Positions 1-8,765 of a DNA stretch of 64,000 bases are shown piece after piece. The stretch's first letter is position 1, and each line of letters opens with the position of its first letter. Source of the DNA: RYN-230 sp963834515 (GTDB taxonomy: Bacteria; Actinomycetota; Actinomycetes; Streptosporangiales; Streptosporangiaceae); the NCBI GenBank assembly GCA_963834515.1, contig CAWICB010000003.1:248001-312000 (forward strand), given 5' to 3'. The notes under the pieces were generated by a model. The model had not been told where the DNA came from. It did not search any database and worked only from the letters and a program-made list of their open reading frames with translations. The translations under genes and the position numbers were made by a program.

Positions 1-75
1 CGCGCTACTGACCGCGGCTCCGCCACCGGGCAGGCTGGGATCAGACCCAGCAACCCCGGCACAGGAGGACAGCCG

Positions 76-510
76 ATGCTGACCAGCCTGGTCACCGCAG
101 AGCCGGAACTCAGCCTGGAGCAGCTGCCCGGCCGCCCGTGGGCGGTCCGCCGGGCAGCCGGCCCAGGCGGCCGCCCGGCCCTGGAGATCTACGCCGCGGG
201 CGTGATGGTGGACGTGCTCGTGCTCCCGCGCGACTGGCCGCGGGCGCCCCGGATCGTCCGCGGCGCGTACTCGGCCAGCTGGGCGGGCCAGCCCCGCGCA
301 GCCGCCTGGGGCGTCCTCCCGGCGGCGGGACGGACCCTGCTGGTGCGGTTTCGCCGGGGCCGCATCCGGGCCCAGGTCTGCCCAGCCGATCCGGTTACGG
401 TCGGCGGCGTGTTCTGGTTCGCCGAGGTGCCCGGCCGGTTCGGCCAGGTGCTGGTCACCCACGGCAGCGGCCAGGAGCGGCATGGGGTCCGGCCAGCCCG
501 CCCCTGCTGA
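76..510 (+). CDS. hypothetical protein, 144 aa
   Basis: I do not recognise a family. The ATG is preceded by a good Shine-Dalgarno (AGGAGG at 63-68). The product is Arg/Pro/Ala-rich, with no signal peptide or membrane segment. Short hydrophobic stretches such as GVMVDVLVLP and QVLVTHGSG suggest a small soluble beta-rich fold. The upstream 75 bases include a small CTGGG/CCCAG hairpin (33-48 region) of unknown meaning. The stop codon runs into a 16-bp tandem repeat array, so the C-terminus (about the last six residues) may have been altered by repeat growth. The next gene, purD, starts 155 bp downstream. Coding status rests on the SD and codon bias only. Confidence 0.55.
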   Translation: MLTSLVTAEPELSLEQLPGRPWAVRRAAGPGGRPALEIYAAGVMVDVLVLPRDWPRAPRIVRGAYSASWAGQPRAAAWGVLPAAGRTLLVRFRRGRIRAQVCPADPVTVGGVFWFAEVPGRFGQVLVTHGSGQERHGVRPARPC

Positions 511-618
511 CCCGGCCGCTCGCTGACCCGGCCGCTCGCTGACCCGGCCGCTCGCTGACCCGGCCCCTCGCTGACCCGGCGCTCCGCTGACCCGGCGCTC
601 CGCTGACCCGGCCGCCCT
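507..618. repeat. 16-bp tandem repeat array, about 7 units
   Basis: Seven head-to-tail units of CTGACCCGGCCGCTCG, the first three identical and the later ones degenerating (CTGACCCGGCGCTCCG). The array fills most of the gap between the hypothetical gene and purD and contains the hypothetical gene's stop codon. Its reverse complement carries the same GAGCGGC core as the 16-bp array downstream of murA. No function can be read from it. Confidence 0.9.
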
Positions 619-664
619 GCCCCAGGCACGCTGCCCCGGGCACCAGCACCGGTAGGCTCACGCC

Positions 665-1924
665 GTGCGAGTCCTCCTCCTCGGCTCCGGCGGCCGCGAG
701 CACGCGCTGGCCCGGGCCCTGGCCGCCGACCCGGACGTGACCGACCTGCACGCGGCCCCCGGCAACCCCGGCATCGCCGCGCTGGCCCGGCTGCACGCGG
801 TGGACATCACCGACCCTGGGCAGGTGGCTGGCCTGGCCCGGGCCACCGGCGCCGGCCTGGTCGTGGTGGGCCCGGAAGCGCCCCTGGTGGCCGGGGTGCC
901 GGACGCGCTGCGCGCATCGGGCATCGCCTGCTTCGGGCCGAGCCGCCGGGCCGCCGCCATCGAGGGCTCGAAGTCATTCGCCAAAAAGATCATGCGGGCG
1001 GCCGGCATCCCCACCGCCCGCGCGCTCACCTGCACCGGCCCGGCCGAGGTGGCCGCCGCGCTGGACGAGTTCGGGCCGCCCTACGTGGTCAAGGCGGACG
1101 GCCTGGCCGCGGGCAAGGGCGTGCTGGTCACCGAGGACCGGGCCGCGGCCGGCGCGCACGCCCAGGCCTGCGGCACGGTGGTCATCGAGGAGTTCCTGGA
1201 CGGCCCGGAGGTATCGCTGTTCGCGCTGGCCGACGGGGTCACCGCGGTGCCGCTGCTGGCCGCGCAGGACTTCAAGCGGGCCGGGGACGGCGACCAGGGC
1301 CCGAACACCGGCGGGATGGGCGCGTACACCCCGCTGCCCTGGGCCCCGCCCGGGCTCACCGGGGAGGTGCTCGGCACCGTCCTGCAGCCGGCCGTGGACG
1401 AGCTGCGCCGCCGCGGCACGCCCTACCGCGGCCTGCTGTACGCCGGGCTGAGCCTGACCCCGGCGGGCGTGCGGGTGGTGGAGTTCAACGCGCGCTTCGG
1501 CGACCCGGAGACCCAGGTCATCCTGGACCGGCTGGCCACCCCGCTGGCCGGGCTGCTGGCCGCGGCCGCGTCCGGGTCGCTGGCCGGCGCACCCCCGCCC
1601 AGCTGGGCCCCGGGCGCCGCGGTGACCGTCGTGATCGCCGCCGAGGGCTACCCCGGCCCGCCCACGCGTGGCGACCGGATAACCGGTCTTTCCGATGCCG
1701 AACGCACCCCCGGCGCTTATCTCCTGCAGGCCGGCACGCGGGCCGATGGCGCCGGTCAGCTCGTCTCGGCGGGCGGCCGGGTGCTCAACGTAGTCGGCAC
1801 CGGGCCGGACCTGGCGGCGGCCCGGGCGGCCGCGTACCAGGCCGCGGGCAGGATCCAGATGCGCGGTGGCTGGTTCCGCACCGACATCGCGGAACAGGCC
1901 GCGGTGCAGGCGGCCCGCGGCTGA
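665..1924 (+). CDS. purD: phosphoribosylamine--glycine ligase (GAR synthetase)
   Basis: It catalyses the second step of de novo purine synthesis, the ATP-dependent joining of glycine to 5-phosphoribosylamine in the cytoplasm. The 419-aa product has the usual length. The N-terminal nucleotide-binding segment reads LLLGSGGREHAL, and the ATP-grasp core includes VVKADGLAAGKGV (about residues 140-152), the PurD signature GPNTGGMGAYTPLP and the metal-binding segment EFNARFGDPETQ. Start is GTG at 665, chosen because the GREH motif begins immediately after it. It is the first gene of a purD-ltrA-purB-purC run, with only 4 bp to the next start. Confidence 0.97.
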   Translation: MRVLLLGSGGREHALARALAADPDVTDLHAAPGNPGIAALARLHAVDITDPGQVAGLARATGAGLVVVGPEAPLVAGVPDALRASGIACFGPSRRAAAIEGSKSFAKKIMRAAGIPTARALTCTGPAEVAAALDEFGPPYVVKADGLAAGKGVLVTEDRAAAGAHAQACGTVVIEEFLDGPEVSLFALADGVTAVPLLAAQDFKRAGDGDQGPNTGGMGAYTPLPWAPPGLTGEVLGTVLQPAVDELRRRGTPYRGLLYAGLSLTPAGVRVVEFNARFGDPETQVILDRLATPLAGLLAAAASGSLAGAPPPSWAPGAAVTVVIAAEGYPGPPTRGDRITGLSDAERTPGAYLLQAGTRADGAGQLVSAGGRVLNVVGTGPDLAAARAAAYQAAGRIQMRGGWFRTDIAEQAAVQAARG

Positions 1925-1928
1925 GCCG

Positions 1929-3089
1929 GTGGCTCCGGCTGAAGGCTCCCCGGACCCGCCGCTGCGGGTCAGCACGCTGGAGCTGTTCTTCGACCTGGTC
2001 TTCGCGTTCACCCTGACCCAGCTGTCCGCGCTGCTGGACGACGCCCACTTTTCTGCCCCCTCGATCGCCCAGGCGCTGCTGGTATTCGGCGTGCTGTGGT
2101 GGATGTACGGCGGATACGCCTGGCTGACCAACACCCGGACCCCGGACCGGGACCCGGAGCGGCTGCTCCTGCTGGTCGGCATGGCCGGGTTCCTGGTTGT
2201 CGGGCTGGCCATCCGGAACGGGTTCGGTGACAGCAGGTCGGCCACCAGCGGCATCTTCCTCGGCCTCGGTTACCTGGTCGTGGTGTGCGTGCACGGCGGG
2301 CTCTACTACCGGGTGAACCGGAACATCGTGCGGGTGCTCCCAGTCAACCTGGCCTCGGCCGGACTGGTCCTGGTGGCCGGGCTGACCAGCGGCCTGGCCG
2401 CCTACCTGCTGTGGACGGCGGCGCTGGCCATCCAGGTGCTGTCCCCCCTGGTGGTGCGGGTCGGCGGCCGGTTCGAGATCGCCCCGGCGCATTTCGCCGA
2501 GCGGCATGGTGCGCTGGTCATCGTGGCGCTGGGCGAGTCGGTCGCCGCGGTCGGCATCGGCGCCGCCCAGCACCCGCTGGACCTGCAGACCGTGCTGGCC
2601 GCGGTGCTCGGCCTGGCCGTGTCGGCCGCGCTGTGGTGGGTCTACTTCGGTGGCGCGGACGACGAGCGCGCCGCCGAGGCCATGGCCGAGGCACCCCGCC
2701 CGCGACGCCCCGGGCTCGCCTTGTCCGCGTACTTCTACCCGCATATCCCGATCCTGCTGGGCGTGGTGGGGCTGGCCGCCGGGGTCAAGCTGACCATCGG
2801 CCACGCGGCCCAGCCGCATCCGGCCGCCCAGGCGCTGGCCATCGGCGGCGGCGTGGCGCTGTTCCTGGCCGGGCAGGCGGCGTTCCGCCGGGCACTGCAC
2901 CTCGGCACGTCCTGGCCGCGCCTGGTCACTGCGTTGTTCGCGCTGGCCACGGCGGCGCTCGGGGCCACCGTGGCCATCGAGGCCCAGCTGCTCGTGCTGC
3001 TGGCCGGGCTGGTCGTGATGCTCGCCGTCGAGCAGCGCCGGGCGGCCGGGGCCAGCGGGCCTGACCAGCCCAGTACTGGCGTTGCGTAA
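1929..3089 (+). CDS. LtrA (low temperature requirement A) family membrane protein
   Basis: A 386-aa polytopic membrane protein with about ten hydrophobic helices. The family signature near the N-terminus, STLELFFDLVFAFTLTQLS, and the ERHGALVIVALGES segment identify the LtrA family. Its biochemical activity is unknown; the name comes from a Listeria mutant unable to grow in the cold. I place the start at GTG 1929, 4 bp after the purD stop, because upstream codons in this frame only re-read purD. It lies between purD and purB on the same strand with tiny gaps, so it is very probably co-transcribed with purine genes, although the family has no known purine role. Confidence 0.9.
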   Translation: MAPAEGSPDPPLRVSTLELFFDLVFAFTLTQLSALLDDAHFSAPSIAQALLVFGVLWWMYGGYAWLTNTRTPDRDPERLLLLVGMAGFLVVGLAIRNGFGDSRSATSGIFLGLGYLVVVCVHGGLYYRVNRNIVRVLPVNLASAGLVLVAGLTSGLAAYLLWTAALAIQVLSPLVVRVGGRFEIAPAHFAERHGALVIVALGESVAAVGIGAAQHPLDLQTVLAAVLGLAVSAALWWVYFGGADDERAAEAMAEAPRPRRPGLALSAYFYPHIPILLGVVGLAAGVKLTIGHAAQPHPAAQALAIGGGVALFLAGQAAFRRALHLGTSWPRLVTALFALATAALGATVAIEAQLLVLLAGLVVMLAVEQRRAAGASGPDQPSTGVA

Positions 3090-3100
3090 AGATAGACCAT

Positions 3101-4408
3101 GTGATTGAACGCTATACGCGGCCCGGCATGGGCAAAGTCTGGAGCGAGGCACACAAGTACGAGCTGTGGTGCCAGGTGGAGACCCTGGTGCTGGAGGCGC
3201 ACGCCAGGGCCGGGACGGTGCCCGCCGAGTCGGTGGACGCGGTGCGGGCGGCCAAGCCGCCCACCCCGGAAGCGGTGGCGGCGGTGGAGGCGGTCACCGA
3301 CCACGACGTGATCGCCTTCCTCACCGCGTGGGCCGACAACACGACGCCGCGCGAGGCGGCGGCCTGGGTGCACTACGGGATGACCTCGTCCGACCTGCTG
3401 GATACCGCGCTCGCCCTGCAGCTCACCGAGGCCACCGACCTGCTGGTGGCCGGGGCCACCCAGCTGGTGGCCGCGCTGCGCCAGCACGGCCTGGCCCACC
3501 GCGGCACGCTCCGGGTCGGCCGGACCCACGGCATCCACGCCGAGCCCGACGTGTGGGGCCACCGGGTCGCCGACTTCGCGTTCGCCATGGCGCGCAGCCG
3601 GGACCGGCTGGTCCGGGCCCGGGACGCGGTCGCGGTCGGCAAGCTGTCCGGCCCGGTCGGCACGTACTCCAACATCGACCCGGCCATCGAGACCACCGTC
3701 ATGGCCGAACTCGGCCTGCGCCCGGCTGACGTGGCCACCCAGGTCGTGTTCCGCGACGGCATCGCGGAGTGGATCAGCGCGGTCGCGGTGACGGCCAGCG
3801 TGTGCGAGGCGATCGCGCTGGAGATCCGGCACGGCCAGCGCACTGAGGTCCGTGAGCTGGCCGAGCCGTTCCGGGCCGGCCAGAAGGGCTCGTCGGCCAT
3901 GCCGCACAAGAAGAACCCGATCCGCTCCGAGCGGATCTGCGGGCTGGCCCGGGTGGTCCGCGGCTACGTGACGCCGGTCACCGAGGGCATGGCGCTGTGG
4001 CACGAGAGGGATATCTCACATTCCAGCGTGGAGCGGATCGCGCTGCCGGACGCGGCTATCACCCTCGACTACCTGCTGCATTTGACCACCGGGCTGATCG
4101 GGGGCCTGGTGGTGGACCCGGCCCGGATGCTGGCCAACCTGGAGTCCACCGGCGGCCTCATCTACACCTCCAGCGTCCTGCTGGAACTGGTCAACTCCGG
4201 CCTGTCCCGGGAAGACGCGTACACGCTGGTCCAGGCGGCCGCGATGGTGAGCTGGCAGGACGGCACCCCGCTGCTCCAGTCGCTGCGCACCGAGGCCGCC
4301 ACCCGCGGCATCACGCTGGACGACAGCAAGCTGGCCAGCATATGCCGGCCGGAGCGGTACGTGGCCCGGCTGGGCGGCGTGTTCGAGCGGCTGGAGCGGC
4401 TCACGTGA
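3101..4408 (+). CDS. purB: adenylosuccinate lyase
   Basis: It cleaves SAICAR to AICAR plus fumarate and adenylosuccinate to AMP plus fumarate. The 435-aa product has the fumarase/aspartase superfamily signature GSSAMPHKKNP (about residues 264-274), containing the flexible catalytic serine loop, the TSSDLLDTA segment, and RVGRTHGIHAEP with the conserved His. Start is GTG 3101, immediately before the conserved IERYTRPGM N-terminus and 11 bp after the LtrA stop. Its stop overlaps the purC start (GTGA at 4405-4408), implying translational coupling. Confidence 0.97.
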   Translation: MIERYTRPGMGKVWSEAHKYELWCQVETLVLEAHARAGTVPAESVDAVRAAKPPTPEAVAAVEAVTDHDVIAFLTAWADNTTPREAAAWVHYGMTSSDLLDTALALQLTEATDLLVAGATQLVAALRQHGLAHRGTLRVGRTHGIHAEPDVWGHRVADFAFAMARSRDRLVRARDAVAVGKLSGPVGTYSNIDPAIETTVMAELGLRPADVATQVVFRDGIAEWISAVAVTASVCEAIALEIRHGQRTEVRELAEPFRAGQKGSSAMPHKKNPIRSERICGLARVVRGYVTPVTEGMALWHERDISHSSVERIALPDAAITLDYLLHLTTGLIGGLVVDPARMLANLESTGGLIYTSSVLLELVNSGLSREDAYTLVQAAAMVSWQDGTPLLQSLRTEAATRGITLDDSKLASICRPERYVARLGGVFERLERLT

Positions 4409-5263
4409 CCGTGCCGCCGACCCTGCTGTACTCGGGCAAGGTGCGGGACGTCTATGCGCTGAGCGACGACGTGCTGCTGCTCGTGGCCTCAGACCGGGTG
4501 TCCGCCTACGACCACGTGCTGCCCACCACCATTCCGGACAAAGGCAAGATCCTGACCCAGCTGTCGCTGTGGTGGTTCGGGCAGCTGGCCGACGTGGTGC
4601 CGAACCATCTGGTGGACGCCGAGATCCCGGCCGAGTTCGCCGGCCGGGCCATGGCCTGCCGCAAGCTGTCCATGGTCCCGGTGGAGTGTGTGGCCCGCGG
4701 CTACCTGGCCGGGTCGGGCTGGCGCGAGTACCGGGAGACGCAGTCGGTGTGCGGGGTACAGCTGCCCGCCGGGCTCACCGAGGGCGCGCGGCTCCCCGAG
4801 CCGATCTTCACCCCGGCGACCAAGGCGCCGCGCGGGCAGCACGACGAGAACATCCCGTTCTCCGAGGTGGCCGCGCAGGTCGGCGGGGAGGTCGCGGCCG
4901 ACCTCAAGCGGATCACGCTGGAGGTGTACCAGCGTGGCGCGGCCGTCGACCAGCCGGCACGGCATCCTGCTCGCCGACACCAAGATCGAGCTCGGCTTCG
5001 ACCCGGCCGGGCGGCTGCTGCTGGCCGACGAGGTGCTCACCCCTGACTCGTCCCGGCTGTGGCCAGCCAGCCAATGGCAGCCCGGTAAGTCACAAGTGTC
5101 GTTTGACAAGCAGATCGTCCGGGACTGGCTAGACTCGCCCGAGTCCGGCTGGGCAGATCGTGGCCACCAGCCACCGCCAGCACTGCCTGACCAAGTGGTC
5201 GAGCAGACCCGTGCGAGTTACATCGAGGCTTATGAGCGCATCACCGGACGGCAGTGGGTATGA
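4405..5263 (+). CDS. purC: SAICAR synthetase, with a +1 frameshift near 4951
   Basis: Phosphoribosylaminoimidazole-succinocarboxamide synthase joins CAIR to aspartate. From GTG 4405 the frame gives a normal N-terminal half (LLYSGKVRDVYAL, VASDRVSAYDHVLPTTIPDKG, ECVARGYLAGSGW, ATKAPRGQHDENIPF). After VYQRGAAVD (about 4950) it degenerates, while the next frame continues the family sequence SRHGILLADTKIELGFD and LADEVLTPDSSRLWPA to the TGA at 5263. Skipping one base around 4951 restores an uninterrupted protein of about 285 aa with normal spacing. As given, the gene would yield a hybrid lacking the catalytic C-terminal half. A one-base sequence error is more likely than loss, because purC is the only copy visible in an otherwise intact operon. 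Confidence 0.9.
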
Positions 5264-5490
5264 CTGCCGTGGAAGTTTGCTCGACCACCCCGCGGGGCTA
5301 GCTGAGCCCGGCACCGCGGACCCGGCTGCGGCTGGAGAGCAAGCGGGTCGGTGGAATACTGGCCTGGGATATGCAGAAGGGTTGCCGCTGGCCCAATGGC
5401 CGGCTGCCCGTTCAGCGATGGGCAGCGCACTGCCAGGACCGCCGGCACGCCGATGACGTCGCGTTTCCGAGGGACAGGAGCTTCAGCCCC

Positions 5491-6798
5491 ATGACCATTG
5501 GCCCCGAGACCTGCTACCGCGTACGAGGCGGGATCCCGCTGCAGGGCACGGTCTTCGTCCAGGGCGCCAAGAACGCTGCGCTCAAGATGATCGCCGCGTC
5601 GCTGCTCACCGCGGAGGGCCGGACCGTACTGCGCAACGTGCCGCCGATCGAGGACGTCCGGCGGGCGGTCGAGCTGGCGCAGGCGGTGGGCGCGGTGGTC
5701 AAGTTTCACGAATCCGAGCGGACGCTCGTGGTGGACGCCTCCAACCTGACCAGCCCGGTGCTGCCGGCCGAGATCGCCCGGCGGTTCCGCGCCTCGGTGC
5801 TGTTCGTGCCGGCCCTGCTGCACCGGCTCGGCGAAGCGGTCATCGAGGGCGTCGGCGGCTGCAACCTGGGCAGCCGCAACCTGGACTTCCACTACCGGGG
5901 TTTCGCCCGGCTCGGCGCCATCGTGGACGAGCAGGGCGACAAGATCTACATCAAGGCGGGCAAGCTGCAGGGTGCCCACCTGTACCTGGACACGCCCTCG
6001 CACACCGGCACCGAGAACCTGATCATGGCGGCCAGCCTCACACCCGGCACCACGGTGATCGACAACTGTGCGCTCGAGCCTGAGGTGCTGGACGTCATCG
6101 CGTTCCTGACCAAAATGGGCGCGGACATCAGCGGCGGCGGCACCGGCTTCGTCACCGTCCGCGGGGTCAGCGAGCTCACCGCGACCGAGCACACCGTCAT
6201 GCCGGACCGGATCGACGCAGCCGTGTTCGCCATGGCCGCCGCCATCACCGGCGGTGAGCTCAACCTGGTCGGCGCGCAGCTCGAGCACTTCGGCGTGGTG
6301 CGCTGGAAGCTGGAGCAGATGGGCGTGGAGTTCTCGGCCAAGGGCGCCGTGCTCCAGGTCCGGCGGGAGCGCACGCTGCGCCCGATAAACGTGATCACCA
6401 GCCCCTACCCCGGCTTCGCCACCGACCTGCAGTCGCCGATCATGACGCTGAGCTGCCTGGCCGACGGCACCAGCTACATCCGGGAGACCATCTTCGACGG
6501 CCGGTACACGCTGATCGGCGAGCTGAACAAGATGGGCGCCAAGGTCGAGGTGGACAGCGGCAACGTGGCCATCGTGCACGGCCCGTCCACCCTCAAGGGG
6601 ACCAAGGTTGTCGCGCACGACCTGCGCAGCGGGATCGCCCTGATCCTGGCCGGCCTGTGCGCCGAGGGCGAGACCGTGGTCGCTCCCGGCTACCTGATCG
6701 ACCGGGGTCACGCGTCCGTGGCCGAGCGGCTCACCACGCTGGGCGCGGACATCAGCGCCGAGACGAGCGGCTGGGCGGCCGAGCGGCTGGGGGCCTGA
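5491..6798 (+). CDS. murA: UDP-N-acetylglucosamine 1-carboxyvinyltransferase
   Basis: First committed step of peptidoglycan precursor synthesis: transfer of enolpyruvate from PEP to UDP-GlcNAc. The 435-aa product has the conserved K27/N28 pair (VQGAKNAALK), R100 and the active-site loop GGCNLGSR with catalytic Cys124 and Arg129, by analogy with E. coli C115 and R120. The Cys implies fosfomycin sensitivity, unlike mycobacterial MurA, which has Asp there. Start is ATG 5491 with GACAGGAG upstream; an open stretch to 5371 has no family similarity. The 227-bp gap after purC holds no gene I can see. The stop lies inside a 16-bp tandem repeat, whose first unit encodes the last residues. Confidence 0.96.
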   Translation: MTIGPETCYRVRGGIPLQGTVFVQGAKNAALKMIAASLLTAEGRTVLRNVPPIEDVRRAVELAQAVGAVVKFHESERTLVVDASNLTSPVLPAEIARRFRASVLFVPALLHRLGEAVIEGVGGCNLGSRNLDFHYRGFARLGAIVDEQGDKIYIKAGKLQGAHLYLDTPSHTGTENLIMAASLTPGTTVIDNCALEPEVLDVIAFLTKMGADISGGGTGFVTVRGVSELTATEHTVMPDRIDAAVFAMAAAITGGELNLVGAQLEHFGVVRWKLEQMGVEFSAKGAVLQVRRERTLRPINVITSPYPGFATDLQSPIMTLSCLADGTSYIRETIFDGRYTLIGELNKMGAKVEVDSGNVAIVHGPSTLKGTKVVAHDLRSGIALILAGLCAEGETVVAPGYLIDRGHASVAERLTTLGADISAETSGWAAERLGA

Positions 6799-6908
6799 GC
6801 GGCTGGGGGCCTGAGCGGCTGGGGGCCTGAGCGGCTGGGGGCCTGAGCGGCTGGGGGCCTGAGCGGCTGGGGGCCTGAGCGGCTGGGGGCCTGAGCGGCT
6901 GGGCAGCC
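6781..6908. repeat. 16-bp tandem repeat array overlapping the murA 3' end
   Basis: Seven perfect copies of GAGCGGCTGGGGGCCT plus one degenerate copy. The first copy encodes the end of MurA and supplies its stop. The remaining gap to 7125, about 220 bp, shows no gene; a weak AT-richer stretch (6940-7030) could hold the promoter of the next regulator. The unit length is not a multiple of three, so copies added 5' of the stop would change the MurA tail. Confidence 0.93.
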
Positions 6909-7125
6909 GGGCGGCTGCCGCACTAAGGGCCGGTTTCTGCCTGGCCAAATGTAACGAGGCGCGAAACTCGCACTGGTTTCGCCCACCCGCAGCCCGCCGC
7001 CGGGTTACGACTATACGATCGTGCAATCGTCAGCGTAGGGGCCTGACTGTGACTTCCCACCATGACCAGCATTCCGCGGCCGGCAGCACATTAGTGACTG
7101 CCGTCTCCCGCCATGGCGGACGGCC

Positions 7126-8518
7126 GTGACCGGCCCGCGCCAGCCAGCGGGCGAGCTGACCATCGGCATCGTCGGTCCGCACGACCTCGTGGAACGCATC
7201 ATGCTGTCGGGTACCGGCCAGCCCGGGCTGCCCGGCGGGACCGGCCAGCCCGGCCGCCCCGGCGCCATCCGCGAACGGCTTGTCGGCCACGCCGCCCCGG
7301 CGGCTGGTGGCGGCCGCGTACCGCAGCGAGCAGGAAGCCGCGGACAAGGTGCTCCGGCTCGGCGCGGGCATCGACGCCTGCCTGTTCGCCAGCCAGGTGT
7401 CCTACGAGTACGCCCGGCGGGCGGGCACGCTGCGCGGGCCGGCCACATACGTGCCGCTGGCCGGCAGCGCGCTGTACGCAGCGCTGCTGCGGGCCACCCG
7501 GGAACTGGGCCAGGACCTGAGCCGGATCAGCGTGGACGTGCTCAGCCGGATGGACGTGGCGGACGCGCTCGGCGAGCTGGGCGTGCCCGCCGGCAGCGTG
7601 CACGTCCGGGAGGACGCGGCCAACGCGGCCACGCTGGCCGCGTTCCATGAGCGGCTGTGGCGGCGGGACGAGATCAGCGTCGCGTTCACCTGCCTGGAGT
7701 CGGTGGCCCAGCGGCTGTCCGCAGCCGACGTGCCGGTCCGCATCCTGCGCCCGACCAGCAGCGCGATCCGGGCCGCGCTGCGCACGGCCACGTTGCTGGC
7801 CGGCAACCGGCGGCTGGAGGAGGCCCAGCTCGCGGTGGCGCTGATCGAGGTGCCCACGCTGCGCGACACCACCCGCCGGTCCACGCCCCGGCACGCCCGG
7901 GAGGAACTGCGGCTCACCGTGCACCGGTTCCTGGTCCAGGAAGCGCAGCGGATGCACGCCTCGGTCAGCCCGATCAGCGACCACTGTTTCCTGATCACCG
8001 CCACCCGCGGCTCGCTGGCCGCGGCCACCGACGGTTTCCGGGTGCCGCCGTTCAGCGACCGGGCCCGCACCGAGCTTGGCATCGCCGTCGAGGTGGGCAT
8101 CGGCATGGGCCGCACCGCGCAGGACGCGGAGGCACACGCGCAGGCGGCGCTGTCCCGCTCGCACGTGGCCGCGGGCACCCGCGGCTTCGCGCTGGACCGG
8201 GAGGGCATCGCCCTGGTGCCCGCGCCGCGGCACCCGGCGGCCGCGGCCGGGCCGGACATCACCCGGCCGCGCGGCCTGGAAACGCTGGCCCGGCTGGCCG
8301 ACAAGCTGGCCGGCAGCGACAGCGCGCTGGTGGTCGACGCGGAGACCGCCGGCCAGCTGCTCGGGGTGACCGCGCGGACCGCGCGGCGGCTGCTGCACGG
8401 GCTGGTCGAGGACGGGCTGGCCTGGCCGCTGCCGCCGAGCCGGGCCCCGCAGCCCGGCCGCCCGCGGCAGTTCTACCGGCTGGTCACCGAGAAGCTGGAA
8501 CGCCGTACGGCGCGGTGA
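7126..8518 (+). CDS. actinobacterial HTH regulator with GGDEF-like domain; N-terminus in another frame
   Basis: The main frame (continuous from 7280) encodes a sensor-like N-terminal half, a degenerate GGDEF/cyclase-like segment (ELGIAVEVGIGMGRTAQDAEAHA) and a C-terminal helix-turn-helix (GVTARTARRLLHGLVEDGL) followed by PQPGRPRQFYRL. The conserved N-terminus of this family as I recall it (TIGIVGPHDLVERIML) is present from GTG 7126 but one frame away. The shift falls within an imperfect 28/27-bp duplication at 7210-7264. Either a base was gained there or translation really starts near 7280 and the N-terminus is lost. Ligand and targets are unknown. The gene stands alone, convergent with the aminotransferase downstream. 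Confidence 0.7.
7210..7264. repeat. imperfect direct duplication, 28 + 27 bp
   Basis: Two adjacent near-copies both containing ACCGGCCAGCCCGG: a 28-bp unit (7210-7237) and a 27-bp unit (7238-7264). The one-base difference in length coincides with the frame change in the surrounding regulator gene. Confidence 0.85.
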
Positions 8519-8765
8519 GCGGCGCCGGCCGCCCGGCCCCGTTGCTCCCACTGGCCACGCGGGTCACACGAGCACCAGCGTCGGGCCGGCCCGGGCCGGC
8601 CCGGGCAGCCCCGATCCCACTGTTCACGGATCGGGTGCGGTAGCTGACCGTTTTGTCCCGGTTTTCGCGGGCCAGCTACGTGAATAGTGGCCGGGCTGCT
8701 GCCCGGGCAGGCGCTGCGCGGTCTGCACCGCGACCCCCGGGCCGGCCGGGGATCGCCCCGGGGAC

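Noticed and set aside
1..75. Possible riboswitch at the left edge (hairpins followed by CAACCCCGGC)
   Set aside because: Only a short hairpin and a generic C-rich stretch are visible; no known riboswitch core could be matched.
6781..6908. CRISPR-like array
   Set aside because: The 16-bp units are directly adjacent without spacers, so this is a simple tandem repeat.
974..7026. Long open frames antisense to purD, ltrA, purB and murA (up to about 600 codons)
   Set aside because: They lack family similarity and SDs and follow from the high GC at third codon positions of the real genes. The same applies to long antisense frames opposite radA/disA, clpC, the GH127 gene and dacB.
8560..8765. GC-rich inverted stretches after the HTH regulator as another palindromic repeat copy
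   Set aside because: CCGGGG/CCCCGG runs occur but the other family segments (GAACACGCC or CGCCGAGCC and GGGCTAGCAC) are missing.
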